Shown here piece after piece: positions 33,785 through 43,015 of a DNA stretch of 64,000 nucleotides. The notes under the pieces are model-generated. The model ran no database searches and had not been told where the DNA came from. It worked only from the letters and a program-made list of their open reading frames with translations. Numbering within the stretch: the first letter of the stretch is position 1; each line of letters opens with the position of its first letter. Origin of the DNA: Phycisphaerales bacterium (GTDB lineage Bacteria > Planctomycetota > Phycisphaerae > Phycisphaerales > UBA1924); contig JAVJVK010000011.1 in NCBI GenBank assembly GCA_040221175.1, positions 52,059 to 116,058 on the forward strand, in the 5' to 3' direction. A program made the position numbers and the translations under genes.

Positions 33785-35134
33785 GTGCACGAACCCCATC
33801 ACACAAGCCGTCAGACGCACCGGCATCCGCCGGCCTCCGCCGATGATGCCCGGTCCGCGGCCTCACGATATGCCGCGCCCGACGCGCCGGGCCGGGTTTT
33901 CTCGGTGCGATGCGCAGGAATTGCCGACGCCCGCGGCACGGTGCGCGCAAGCGACAGCCTGCTCGTGCAAGCGACAGGCCGCTACGCCCGCCGCGTGCTG
34001 GCAATCGGCACGCAGGAGGAGGTCCGGACCCATCCCGCTTTTGCCGCCGCCGAGCCGGTCGATTGGCCCGACCGCGTCGTCGCGCCCGCCCTGGTCAACG
34101 CCCACGCCCACCTGGACCTGACCCACATCGGCCCTCAGCCCATGGGTGAGGGCGGCTTCGCGTCGTGGATCGACATGGTCCGCCGCGGCCGCCACACGCA
34201 CGAGGCCGACATCGCCGCCAGCGTGCGCGCCGGGATCGACCTGCTGCTCAGGGGCGGCTCGGTGGCGGTGGGGGACATCGCCGGCTCGGTGGGCGGCGCT
34301 CCCTCGCTGGCGCCCGCTCGGGCGCTCGATTCGGCGGGTTTGTCGGGCGTCTCGTTCCTGGAGTTCTTCGCGCTCTCGCCCGACGGCTCGCCGGGGCTCG
34401 ACCGCGCCCTGGAACAGATGAACGCCTGCACGCCGACGAGCATGTGTCTGGGCCTGGAGCCCCATGCACCCTACTCGGCGTCGCTGGGGGCATACGAGCG
34501 AGCCGGGGCGACCGGGGCGCCGATCTGCACGCACCTGGCCGAGAGCATGGCCGAGCGGGAACTGATCGCCCGCGGCGTGGGCCCCATCGCGGCGATGCTC
34601 GATGGGCTGGGGCTCTGGTCGAGCGACGTCGCGGCCAGCTTCGGGCAGGGCCTCAGCCCGGTGGCCCACCTGCGGAGCGTGCTGGACGGCGTGCTGGCGG
34701 TGCACCTGAACGATCTCAACGACGCCGACGTGGCGCTCCTGGCCGAGAGCGGGGCGCGTGTGGCGTACTGCCCGCGGGCGTCGACCTACTTCGGCGCGCC
34801 CGAGGCATTCGGGCCGCATCGCTATCGCGACCTCCTGGCGGCGGGCGTGCCCGTGGCCCTTGGGACCGATTCGATCATCAACCTGCCTGCCGAGAGCATC
34901 GAAGGGCGTGGAATCTGCGTGCTGGACGAGGCCAGGCTGCTGCTTGAGCGCGACGGCGTGGCGCCCGAGGTGCTGGCCGCCATGCTCTACCGTCATGCTC
35001 CGGTCGCGCTTGGCCTGCCCGAGCAGGTCTTCAAGGCTGGCGCCGAGGTCCTCGGCCTGATCAGCGTCGAGTCGGATGGGGGAGATGCCGCACGCGCGTT
35101 GGTGGCCTCCCGGGGCGGCGTGGCGCTGGCGTAA
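33785..35134 (+). CDS. Amidohydrolase, possibly aminodeoxyfutalosine deaminase-like
   Basis: A metal-dependent hydrolase of the amidohydrolase superfamily. The metal ligands are visible: HAH in ALVNAHAHLD (about residue 105), a histidine in EPHAPYSAS, THLAE and the aspartate of LGTDS. AVHLNDLNDADV and YCPRAS fit the deaminase branch (MtaD/SsnA-like). Because mqnD of the futalosine pathway is encoded in the same window, an aminodeoxyfutalosine deaminase role is possible but unproven. The start is uncertain: GTG 33785 (449 residues) or GTG 33905 (409 residues). Confidence 0.78.
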   Translation: MHEPHHTSRQTHRHPPASADDARSAASRYAAPDAPGRVFSVRCAGIADARGTVRASDSLLVQATGRYARRVLAIGTQEEVRTHPAFAAAEPVDWPDRVVAPALVNAHAHLDLTHIGPQPMGEGGFASWIDMVRRGRHTHEADIAASVRAGIDLLLRGGSVAVGDIAGSVGGAPSLAPARALDSAGLSGVSFLEFFALSPDGSPGLDRALEQMNACTPTSMCLGLEPHAPYSASLGAYERAGATGAPICTHLAESMAERELIARGVGPIAAMLDGLGLWSSDVAASFGQGLSPVAHLRSVLDGVLAVHLNDLNDADVALLAESGARVAYCPRASTYFGAPEAFGPHRYRDLLAAGVPVALGTDSIINLPAESIEGRGICVLDEARLLLERDGVAPEVLAAMLYRHAPVALGLPEQVFKAGAEVLGLISVESDGGDAARALVASRGGVALA

Positions 35135-35222
35135 GCGTTCCTGTGCGAGTGGAGTTTTTCCGGTCGTGCAGGAACGAACACCGGGCCGCTTCCCTACCAT
35201 TGCCGGAGCCCTTGGAGACTCC

Positions 35223-37688
35223 ATGAGCCGGAAGTGGCAGCAGGTCAAGCAGTGGGATGATGCGCACCTGACCGGGCCGTTGTTGCCCGTTCGTTGGGTG
35301 CTGCGGCTGTTCAGCAGCGTGCTCTTTGGCGTGGGGCTGCTCGTGGTGGTTGCGTTGTACGGCGCGCTGGCGAGCCTGCCGGTGGGCCTGTTGATCGACG
35401 GACTGACATGGGGCGTCTATGGGCTCACGCTGGTCGCGGCGATCGCGCTCGTCGCCGGCCCGACGGCGGCGGCGACGGGCTTGGCAACGCGCGGCAGCGA
35501 GCGTGGCTGGCGGTTCTCGTTCGTTCTGCTGGCGCTGCTCGTTGGCGCGGGGCTGGCGATCGTCGGATGGCATCAACTGGTCTGGCCCCACCTGCGATAC
35601 GAACCGGCGACGGGTGAGGGCTTCCGCGTGCTCGGGTCGGTCGCGGATCGCTACGCGGACGTCACGGTGCGCCGGCTTCCGGCGTTCGAGATGACCGAGT
35701 TGGAGTTCTACTCGTGGTGGCCGCTGCGCGTCGTGCTCGTGCTGTTCGTGATGACGATGATCGTGAGCACGGTCCGGCGGATCGCGTTCAACCTGCCCAA
35801 CCTGGGCGTGCTGACGGTCCACACGGGCATCATCCTGCTAGGCCTGGGCAGCATCTACTACGGCGCGATGAAGCTCGAGGGCGACGTGCTGTTGCTGGCC
35901 GGGCCGACGGGCGCCGACGGCCTGCCCACCGATGGTCCCCCGCAGGCGGGCTTCTACGACCGCGGCGAGGTCGCATTGTGGATCAGCCAGGGCCGCGGGT
36001 GGGACCAGCGCCTGCTCAGCGGCGTGCCGCGGTACAACGCCTACGCCCTTGCCGCGGGGCTGGAAGACAGCGCCCTGGAGACCGCCGAGGTCCTGCGACC
36101 GCTCGAGGAAACTGGTCGCGAGTTGGACGTTGCCGTGCCGCCCACGCAGACCGGCGTGAGTGATCCCGATGTTGGTTTGCGCATCGTGGGTTATGCCCCG
36201 TACGCCGAGCAACGAACGGACTGGACGCCCGCGCCGGCGCCCGCCGGCGGGACGGCCAACCCCGTGCACTTCGTCGAGTTCTTCAGCGACGTGACGCCCC
36301 AGGGAGAGTTGGTTCGCAGCGACCGACCGTTGTTCCGCTTCTATTTCGTGCCCGATCGACCGCGATTGCGGGTGTCGCAGCTCCCGTTCCTCACGCTCGA
36401 GTATCGCCGTCAATTGGATGGACATTCCTGGCGTGAACTCACGGCCCCTGCGCCGTCGGCGGCTCGGCATGCGTTGGCCATCACGATGCCGGGCGAAGCG
36501 ACGCCCACGGTGATTCCGGTGGGTGAGGGGCAGACCTTCGAATGGGGTGGGCTTGGGTTCGAGGTCGAGCAGTTGCTGCCCGAGCCGCCGTTCCCGATCA
36601 TCACCGCGGGCTACGAAGACAGCACCAGCAGCGTGGCGATCGTGAAGATCACCAACGGCGACGACGAGATCACACGCTGGGTCTACAGCCGATTCCCCGA
36701 GATCAGCCAGGACCTGCGTGAAGGCGAGCAAGCCGACGGGCGGCCGAACCGTGAGGGCGCCGATGAGTCGCTCGTGCGCGTGCGTTACCTCGACCTGACC
36801 GGCCTGCACGTGGTGTTCGATGATCGCGGCGACGGGCGCACCCGCGTGGCGATCCGCCAGCCGGGCAACGCGGTGCGCGTGATCGAAGACGCCCAGATCG
36901 GCCAACGGTTCACCATCGTGGAGGGGCTGGACCTCAGGCGCAGCGAGTCGTGGGCGCACGCGGCGGAGATAGAGCGGCCGATCCCCGTGCCCGAGATTGA
37001 TCGCGAAGGCGAGTTCATCGGCACGCACGACAAGGCGATGCTGGCGGTCGAGGTCTCGCTGGGAGACTGGCGTCGCGTGGTCTGGCTGCCGTTCATGAAG
37101 TACCTGAACATCGGGCAAAGCGAGGCGACGCGGGTGGAACTTCCCGACGGCCGGAGCATGCGGCTGGCGTTTGCGCGCGCCAGGCGTGCGTTGCCTGGGT
37201 TCCAGATTCGCATGGTCGACTTCGAGATGGTGGCCTACGACCACCGCGGCGCGCCACGCGACTATCGATCGACCATCCACGTCGAGCCCAGCGGGGCGAA
37301 CCAGTGGTTCGAGCCGTACACGCGCAAGACGCAACTCAATGCGCCGCTACGGGCGCCGTTCGTGTGGAGCGACGAGCGCGGGTTGCTTGCCAACGTGCTG
37401 GGCTTCGTCGGGTCGCGCCTGGACCCGGCCCAGTTCAAGTTCGCCCAAGCCGGATGGGACGCCCAGGGCTGGGAACGGACGCAAGCGTTGGCCGACCAGG
37501 GGGCGATTCCCGAGCCGTACGCACAGTTCACCATCCTGCACGTAGGCAACAACCCGGGTATCCACGTGATCGCCCTGGGCGGGGTACTCATGGCGGTGGG
37601 CACGCCATGGGCGTTCTACGTGAAGCCGTGGATGCTCAAGCGTCGCAAGGCGAAGCTGGCGGCGATGCACAAGAAGGAGGCGGCATGA
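35223..37688 (+). CDS. resB: Cytochrome c biogenesis protein ResB/Ccs1
   Basis: An 821-residue membrane protein with a group of helices at the N-terminus (about 25-120), another at about 160-225 (LRVVLVLFVMTMIVSTVRR then GILLLG-type), a large extracytoplasmic domain and a final helix near residue 785. This matches ResB, which with CcsA forms the system II heme-handling and ligation complex for c-type cytochromes. It is longer than the usual 450-600 residues because of the extended soluble domain. It overlaps ccsA by 4 bp (ATGA). Confidence 0.88.
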   Translation: MSRKWQQVKQWDDAHLTGPLLPVRWVLRLFSSVLFGVGLLVVVALYGALASLPVGLLIDGLTWGVYGLTLVAAIALVAGPTAAATGLATRGSERGWRFSFVLLALLVGAGLAIVGWHQLVWPHLRYEPATGEGFRVLGSVADRYADVTVRRLPAFEMTELEFYSWWPLRVVLVLFVMTMIVSTVRRIAFNLPNLGVLTVHTGIILLGLGSIYYGAMKLEGDVLLLAGPTGADGLPTDGPPQAGFYDRGEVALWISQGRGWDQRLLSGVPRYNAYALAAGLEDSALETAEVLRPLEETGRELDVAVPPTQTGVSDPDVGLRIVGYAPYAEQRTDWTPAPAPAGGTANPVHFVEFFSDVTPQGELVRSDRPLFRFYFVPDRPRLRVSQLPFLTLEYRRQLDGHSWRELTAPAPSAARHALAITMPGEATPTVIPVGEGQTFEWGGLGFEVEQLLPEPPFPIITAGYEDSTSSVAIVKITNGDDEITRWVYSRFPEISQDLREGEQADGRPNREGADESLVRVRYLDLTGLHVVFDDRGDGRTRVAIRQPGNAVRVIEDAQIGQRFTIVEGLDLRRSESWAHAAEIERPIPVPEIDREGEFIGTHDKAMLAVEVSLGDWRRVVWLPFMKYLNIGQSEATRVELPDGRSMRLAFARARRALPGFQIRMVDFEMVAYDHRGAPRDYRSTIHVEPSGANQWFEPYTRKTQLNAPLRAPFVWSDERGLLANVLGFVGSRLDPAQFKFAQAGWDAQGWERTQALADQGAIPEPYAQFTILHVGNNPGIHVIALGGVLMAVGTPWAFYVKPWMLKRRKAKLAAMHKKEAA

Positions 37689-39466
37689 CCCGCGTGGTCC
37701 TGGCAATCCTGGTCCTGCTGTTCGTGGCGTGCCCGACCCGGGCGCAGCTCGAGCCGGCGGGCAACCAGCATCCCGAGACTTCCGCCGACGTGGACGGACA
37801 CGGACACAGCGCGCCGTTCGGCCGGCCCGTTCGGCTTGGTCTTGTGCCCGAGCAGAAGGCAGTCTTTGCCGACGAGATCGACCTCGCCCCCTTGCGCGCA
37901 ACGGCGGTGTTCCACAACGGTCGGGTGAAGATCCTCGATACGCTGGCACTCGAGATGATGCGGACGCTGACCGGTCGCGAGCGATACGAGGAACTCGTGC
38001 TGGCTGCAGGGGCATCGCCGCTCTCGAGCGAAGGCGATCGCTACGCCGCGGCGGATCCCGATCGCTTCGACAAGGCGCGGTTCGACCCATTGTTCGTGCT
38101 GCTGGACCTGGCGATCGATCCGGCCCATTACGCCGATCGCCCCCTGATCGCGGTCGACTACCTGCCGGTGCGCGAATACTTCCTGGAAGCGGCGTTTCCG
38201 GATGATCCCGACCGGCGTGATCTGTGGCTCCGGATGACCCGCGTGAGCCCGATCATGGTCGAGACGCTGGGCCAGCCGATCTTCGAGCGCTATGGGCACC
38301 TCGAACCGGTGCGACGGTCCCTCGGGCAGGCCGACAACGCGTTGCGCGTCGCGGCCGGGGCGGGGGCGATGCTGCGCGTGGTCGCGCCCGAGACCAACGA
38401 CCAACAGTGGGTGCACGTTGAGGACCTGCCCGAGAGCCATCCGGCTCGCGCGGCGGCCATGGAACTGGGTCGGGCGTGGCGATCGCTCGATGCGGAAGCG
38501 GCCAACGCCGCGATCGCCACGCTGGCGCGCGAGCTCGCGGCGATCAATCCGCAGACGCATCCGGTCAGCCGGGCGCGGATGGAACTGGCGTACAACAACG
38601 GCGACTTCTTCGACATCGGTATGTGGGCCTACGGCCTGAGCTTCCTCGCGCTGGTGCTGGCGTTCGGCACCGGACGCAAGTGGCTCATCGGTGCGGGCGT
38701 GGGGTTGCTGGTGGGCGCCGTGCTGCTGCACGCGATCGGATTCACGCTGCGGTGCCTCGTGGCCGAGCGGTTCGCGATCCAGAACCAGTTCGAGTCGATG
38801 GTGGGGCTGAGCCTGTTTGCGGCGATCGTGGCGGTCGGGCTGATGCTGCTCAAGCGGCAGTGGCTGTTCGGCGCGGCGGCGGCGGGCGTGGGCTTCCTCG
38901 TGCTCATCGCCGCGACGCAGACGGCGATCCCCGGGCAGACCATCGGCCGCGAGGCGGCGATTCTGAATACCAGCGTGCTGCTGAAGTACCACGTCACGAC
39001 TGTGCTGGTGAGCTATGGGCTGATCACGGTGGGCTTCCTGTGCAGCGTGTTCTACCTGCTCGTGTCGCTCATGAGCCGGCGTCAGTCGGCGCGCGAGGCC
39101 GCGGCGGTCGCACTGCACGGCGAGGCGTCGATCGCCAAGGACCGGACGCTCGCGCGCACGCTGGACGACCTGGACAAGGCGCAGATGACGGCGCTGCAGC
39201 TCGCCTTCTGGACGCTGGGCGTGGGCATCCTGCTGGGGGCGTGGTGGGCCGACCACTCGTGGGGCCGCTGGTGGGCGTGGGACCCCAAGGAGACTTGGGC
39301 GCTGATCACGTGGATCGTCTACCTCATCGTCATCCACGTGCGGCTGATCATGGGACAGGGCAAGGCCCTGCTCACGGCGTGGCTGAGCGTTGCGGGATTC
39401 GGCATCATGCTGTGGACGTACTTCGGCGTGAACCTGCTGCTGGCTGGTTTGCACGCGTACGCCTGA
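37685..39466 (+). CDS. ccsA: Cytochrome c biogenesis protein CcsA/ResC
   Basis: A 593-residue protein. A signal peptide and a soluble region of about 300 residues precede about eight helices; the heme-handling WWD motif is WGRWWAWDPKETWALITW near residue 525. CcsA receives and presents heme for attachment to CXXCH motifs. The long soluble N-terminal extension before the membrane part is an addition to the minimal CcsA. Translationally coupled to resB. Confidence 0.92.
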   Translation: MTRVVLAILVLLFVACPTRAQLEPAGNQHPETSADVDGHGHSAPFGRPVRLGLVPEQKAVFADEIDLAPLRATAVFHNGRVKILDTLALEMMRTLTGRERYEELVLAAGASPLSSEGDRYAAADPDRFDKARFDPLFVLLDLAIDPAHYADRPLIAVDYLPVREYFLEAAFPDDPDRRDLWLRMTRVSPIMVETLGQPIFERYGHLEPVRRSLGQADNALRVAAGAGAMLRVVAPETNDQQWVHVEDLPESHPARAAAMELGRAWRSLDAEAANAAIATLARELAAINPQTHPVSRARMELAYNNGDFFDIGMWAYGLSFLALVLAFGTGRKWLIGAGVGLLVGAVLLHAIGFTLRCLVAERFAIQNQFESMVGLSLFAAIVAVGLMLLKRQWLFGAAAAGVGFLVLIAATQTAIPGQTIGREAAILNTSVLLKYHVTTVLVSYGLITVGFLCSVFYLLVSLMSRRQSAREAAAVALHGEASIAKDRTLARTLDDLDKAQMTALQLAFWTLGVGILLGAWWADHSWGRWWAWDPKETWALITWIVYLIVIHVRLIMGQGKALLTAWLSVAGFGIMLWTYFGVNLLLAGLHAYA

Positions 39467-39477
39467 TCGAGTGAGGC

Positions 39478-42400
39478 TTACAGCTCGGGCGCGAAGCCTC
39501 GTCGCATGGTGTTCTCGCAGCTCGCGCGGGGTTCGACGAACTGGAGCAGGTAGTCGCTCCCGCCCGCCTTGCTGCCCACGCCCGACATGCCGAAGCCGCC
39601 GAAGGGCTGGCGGGCGACCAGGGCGCCCGTAATGCCGCGGTTGATGTAGAGGTTGCCCACGCGGAAGTCGCGCTTGGCTTTCTCGATGTGCGTGGGCTTG
39701 CGGGTAAAGACGCCGCCGGTGAGCTTGTAGGGGTGGCCGTTGGCGATCTTCAGTGCCTCGTCGTAGCTGCTGGCGTGCATGATGGCGAGCACCGGGCCGA
39801 AGACCTCCTGCCGGGCCAGGGTCTTGTCGGGCGTGACGCCGCTGAAGATGTGCGGTCCGACGAAGGGCTTGCCGACGGATTGCTCGAGGCCGGCGGGCAC
39901 GTCCATGGCCAGTTCGAGCTTCAGGCCCTCTTTCTTCGCCGTCTCGATGTGGCGGCGGATGTTGGTCGCCGCTTCTTCGTCGATGACCGGGCCGACGTCG
40001 GTGCCGGGCCTGGTCGGGTCGCCGATGATCAGCGAGGCGGTGCTGGCGACCAGGCGGCGGATGAAGGTCTGGGTGTGCTCGCCCTCTGGGCCCTGCGGGT
40101 CGACGATGATGCAGCGGCTGCACGCGCTGCACTTCTGGCCCTGGAAGCCGAAGGCCGAGAGGCGAACTCCGAGGACGGCCTCGTCGAGGTCGGCGCTGCT
40201 GTCGACGATGATGGCGTTCTTGCCGCCCATCTCGCAGACGACCTTCTTGACGTGGTGCTGCTCTTCGGGGGTGACGCCGGCGGCCTTGATGATGTCCAGG
40301 CCCACGGCCTTGCTGCCGGTGAAGCACAGCAGCGACACGCGCGGATCGCGGACGAGGGCGGCGCCGGTGGTCTCGCCGGGGGCGGGGCAGAAGTGGATGG
40401 CGTCCTGGTGCTCGCCGCCGAACTCGGCGTCGATGGATTGCTTCAAGATGTCGAAGCAGATCTTGGCGATCGCGGGCGTCTGCTCGGCGGGCTTGAGGAT
40501 CACCGTGTTGCCCGTGACGAGCGCGGCCGTGGTCATGCCGCAGGCGATGGCCAGCGGGAAGTTCCACGGGCTGATTACCACCGCGACGCCGCGGGGCTGG
40601 TACCAGGTCTCGTCGAGCTCGCCGATGAACCGGCCCAGGCGGTGGCGCTCGAAGAGGGCCACGCTCTGGCGGGCGTAGTACTCGCAGAAGTCGATGGCCT
40701 CGGCCACGTCGCCGTCGGCGTTGCGCCAGTCCTTGCCGTTCTCCTTGATGATGACGCCGGAGAGTTCATCGCGGCGCTCGCGCATCGCCTGGGCGGCGCG
40801 GACGAGGACGCTGGCGCGCTTCACCGGGTCGGCGTCGCGCCAGGCGGGGAAGGCGCGCTCGGCGCGGGCGACCATCTCGCTGGCCTGCTGCGGCGTGCGG
40901 TCGTTGGCGACCGTGGGGACGCTGGCCGATTGCACCGCTTTCGCGAAGCGCTCGCGGACGTCCTTCCTCGAGAAGTCGCGCAGGGGCTCGGTGGTGAAGG
41001 GGCGGCCGTCGCCGACGTTGGGGTGGGCGTTGCTCAGCTCGTGGCGCTCGGCGGCCATCTTGTAGAGGTCGTCGATGGCCGTGGGCTGGCCGGCGCGGGG
41101 GGCGGGGCGGGCGAGCAGCACCGCCTCGTCGGCCTCGTCCAGGAAGCCGGCCTTCAGCCAGCTCTCGTTGCTGGTGTTCTCCAGCAGCCGGCGCACGAGG
41201 TAGGCCATGCCGGGGATCATCTCGCCCACGGGCACGTACTCACGAATGCGCAGGCCCATGTCGCTGGCGGCGTGCTTGAGCTGGTCGGCCATGCCGTGGA
41301 GCATCTGGAGCTCGACGGCGGTGCGCGGCAGGCCCTTGGAATCGCTATAGGCCAGCGCCGCGGCGATCGAGCGGACATTATGGCTTCCAAGCGCCAATTT
41401 GACGCCGCCCGAGCCGCTGTCCAGGTGCGTCGGGCCCATGCCGCTGGCCTCGGGGGCGACCGGGCAGTGATCCAGGAAGACCTTGCACATGTCCTCGAAG
41501 CACTGGTCGGTCTGCCACTTGGCGTTCCAGACCGGGCATGGCCAGCCCTCCTGCTCGGCGTGGATCGTCTCGCTGTCCCAGTAGGCGCCCTTGACCAATC
41601 GAACGGTCACGATGCGCCCCGTCCGCTGGGCCCACTCGCTGACGCGCTGCGCATCGGCGACGCCGGACTTCAGGTACGCTTGCATGGCCAGGCCGGCGTG
41701 GAAGTCGACCGCCTCGCAGCAGCGGAAGAACAGCTCGAGGGTCAGGTCCTTCAGAGCAAAATGCTCCATGTCGAAGTTGACGAACACGCCCTTGTCGCGC
41801 GCGGTCTCGAGGATCGGCGTGAGGCGGGTCATGAGGTCGTCGATCGCCCCGGCGGTGTCGATGGGGTCGGCCTTGGCGCTGAGCGAACTGATCTTGATCG
41901 ACACGTTCGTGCGCGGGATGCCGCCCAGGTGGTCGCGCTCCAGGCGGGCGTTGGTCTTCCAGCCGGCGACGTCCTCGGGCAGGTTCTCGATGAGGTCCAG
42001 GTATTTCGCCTTGTACGCGTCGGCTTCTTCATCGCTCACGCAGGCCTCGCCCAGGAGGTCCACGCTGAAGGCGATGCCGTTGTCCCAGAGCTTCTTGAGG
42101 CCCGGCAGCGCGCTCTGCGCATCGGTGCCGGCGATGAACTTCTTGCCCATGCCCTCGATCTGCCCCGAGATCGTCTTGGTCATGAGGCCCTTGGCAAGCG
42201 AGCCGGCCTTGAGGCCAAGGTCCATGCCCGGGGGCATGGTGACGTGGTCCTGGCCCAGGTAATCGACCAGGTGCTCGTGCACCATGTCGCTGGTTGTCAG
42301 CACGGGGAAGGTGTCGACGAAGCGGAACATCTCGACCTTGAAGCCGTGGTCGCGCATGGACCAGTCCATGAGCTTGTCGGAGTAGAAGCTCTTGCTCAGC

Positions 42401-42576
42401 AGACCGGCCCGGTGCTTGCGGGCCCGGGCGAGCATGTCCGAGCCGATCGCGGCGATGGCCGGGTTGATCGGGTCGCCCGCGTGCCCGTTGTCGGGGGTCG
42501 CGTAGCCGTTGGCGCCGCTGGGTCGGGCGGCGTCGGTGGTGATGGGGCGGGGCTGCTTGCGGCTGAAGATGGCCAT
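39478..42576 (-). CDS. putA: Bifunctional proline dehydrogenase / P5C dehydrogenase
   Basis: With the ATG at 42576 the protein has 1032 residues. The N-terminal proline dehydrogenase barrel (about 90-490; VRLVKGAYWDSE and SHNVRS motifs) is FAD-dependent; the C-terminal aldehyde dehydrogenase (about 540-1020; SPWNFPLAIA, EMGGKNA, catalytic Cys in GFQGQKCSACS) oxidises glutamate semialdehyde to glutamate. There is no N-terminal ribbon-helix-helix, so it is not an autoregulatory trifunctional PutA. A TACAAT (42664-42669, minus strand) could be its -10 element, with a leader of about 80 nt. It converges with ccsA (11 bp apart). Confidence 0.95.
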   Translation of the reverse strand: MAIFSRKQPRPITTDAARPSGANGYATPDNGHAGDPINPAIAAIGSDMLARARKHRAGLLSKSFYSDKLMDWSMRDHGFKVEMFRFVDTFPVLTTSDMVHEHLVDYLGQDHVTMPPGMDLGLKAGSLAKGLMTKTISGQIEGMGKKFIAGTDAQSALPGLKKLWDNGIAFSVDLLGEACVSDEEADAYKAKYLDLIENLPEDVAGWKTNARLERDHLGGIPRTNVSIKISSLSAKADPIDTAGAIDDLMTRLTPILETARDKGVFVNFDMEHFALKDLTLELFFRCCEAVDFHAGLAMQAYLKSGVADAQRVSEWAQRTGRIVTVRLVKGAYWDSETIHAEQEGWPCPVWNAKWQTDQCFEDMCKVFLDHCPVAPEASGMGPTHLDSGSGGVKLALGSHNVRSIAAALAYSDSKGLPRTAVELQMLHGMADQLKHAASDMGLRIREYVPVGEMIPGMAYLVRRLLENTSNESWLKAGFLDEADEAVLLARPAPRAGQPTAIDDLYKMAAERHELSNAHPNVGDGRPFTTEPLRDFSRKDVRERFAKAVQSASVPTVANDRTPQQASEMVARAERAFPAWRDADPVKRASVLVRAAQAMRERRDELSGVIIKENGKDWRNADGDVAEAIDFCEYYARQSVALFERHRLGRFIGELDETWYQPRGVAVVISPWNFPLAIACGMTTAALVTGNTVILKPAEQTPAIAKICFDILKQSIDAEFGGEHQDAIHFCPAPGETTGAALVRDPRVSLLCFTGSKAVGLDIIKAAGVTPEEQHHVKKVVCEMGGKNAIIVDSSADLDEAVLGVRLSAFGFQGQKCSACSRCIIVDPQGPEGEHTQTFIRRLVASTASLIIGDPTRPGTDVGPVIDEEAATNIRRHIETAKKEGLKLELAMDVPAGLEQSVGKPFVGPHIFSGVTPDKTLARQEVFGPVLAIMHASSYDEALKIANGHPYKLTGGVFTRKPTHIEKAKRDFRVGNLYINRGITGALVARQPFGGFGMSGVGSKAGGSDYLLQFVEPRASCENTMRRGFAPEL

Positions 42577-42748
42577 GGAATCGATGGTCCTCGCGAGTGG
42601 GTGGGCTGGGCGTCGGGCGTGCGCTGGGGGGCCCGTGGCGCGAGCGTCGCGGGGGCCATGGCAATTGTACGGGGCATGGCGGGCGGGCCGTGGGCGGCGG
42701 GGCGCGCGTGCGGGATGGTCGCGGGGGTGCGTCCGGCGGGCCGTTGGG

Positions 42749-42958
42749 GCGCATCGGCCGGCGAATGGTCCGCATCGGCTCGCAACGAGGGCGCATCGGA
42801 TCGCGAGAGGCGCGCATCGGCTCTCGATGCGGGCGCATCGGGCCGCGAGAGGGGCGCATCGGCTCCCGAAACGCGCGCATTCGCCCTCGACAGGGGCGCA
42901 TCGGCCGTCGATACGTGCGCATCGGGCCCTGATAGGGGCGCATCGCTTCCCGATGCGC
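42749..42958. repeat. 21-bp degenerate repeat array C
   Basis: Ten units start exactly every 21 bp from 42749 to 42938, most beginning GCGCATCGG and continuing .(C/T)C.CGA.A.G(G/C). A further, weaker unit may precede (42728). Several units are dyads, such as GCATCG-5 nt-CGATGC (42814-42830), and the last unit is a perfect 8-bp hairpin GCGCATCG-5 nt-CGATGCGC. All three frames on one strand stay open through it because 21 is a multiple of 3. Unlike arrays A, B and D it has no helical/FnIII-like gene next to it. Confidence 0.9.
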
Positions 42959-43003
42959 TTGGGTATCGGACCGCCAACCCCGCCTGGCGGCCCGTGGGGG
43001 CCG

Positions 43004-43009
43004 TACCAT
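43004..43009 (+). promoter_or_regulatory. Predicted leaderless -10 element (ribF)
   Basis: TACCAT, 6 nt before the GTG at 43016. No Shine-Dalgarno sequence. This arrangement supports the GTG start. Confidence 0.5.
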
Positions 43010-43015
43010 GCCGCC

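Larger units (their letters stand above)
42577..43015. other. Divergent intergenic region containing repeat array C
   Basis: A 439-bp region between putA (minus) and ribF (plus). It holds a probable putA -10 element at 42664-42669, array C at 42749-42958, and the ribF leaderless -10 element. No additional gene is supported. Confidence 0.6.

Noticed and set aside
42749..42958. CRISPR array
   Set aside because: All four 21-bp arrays consist of contiguous degenerate units without unique spacers, and no cas genes are present.
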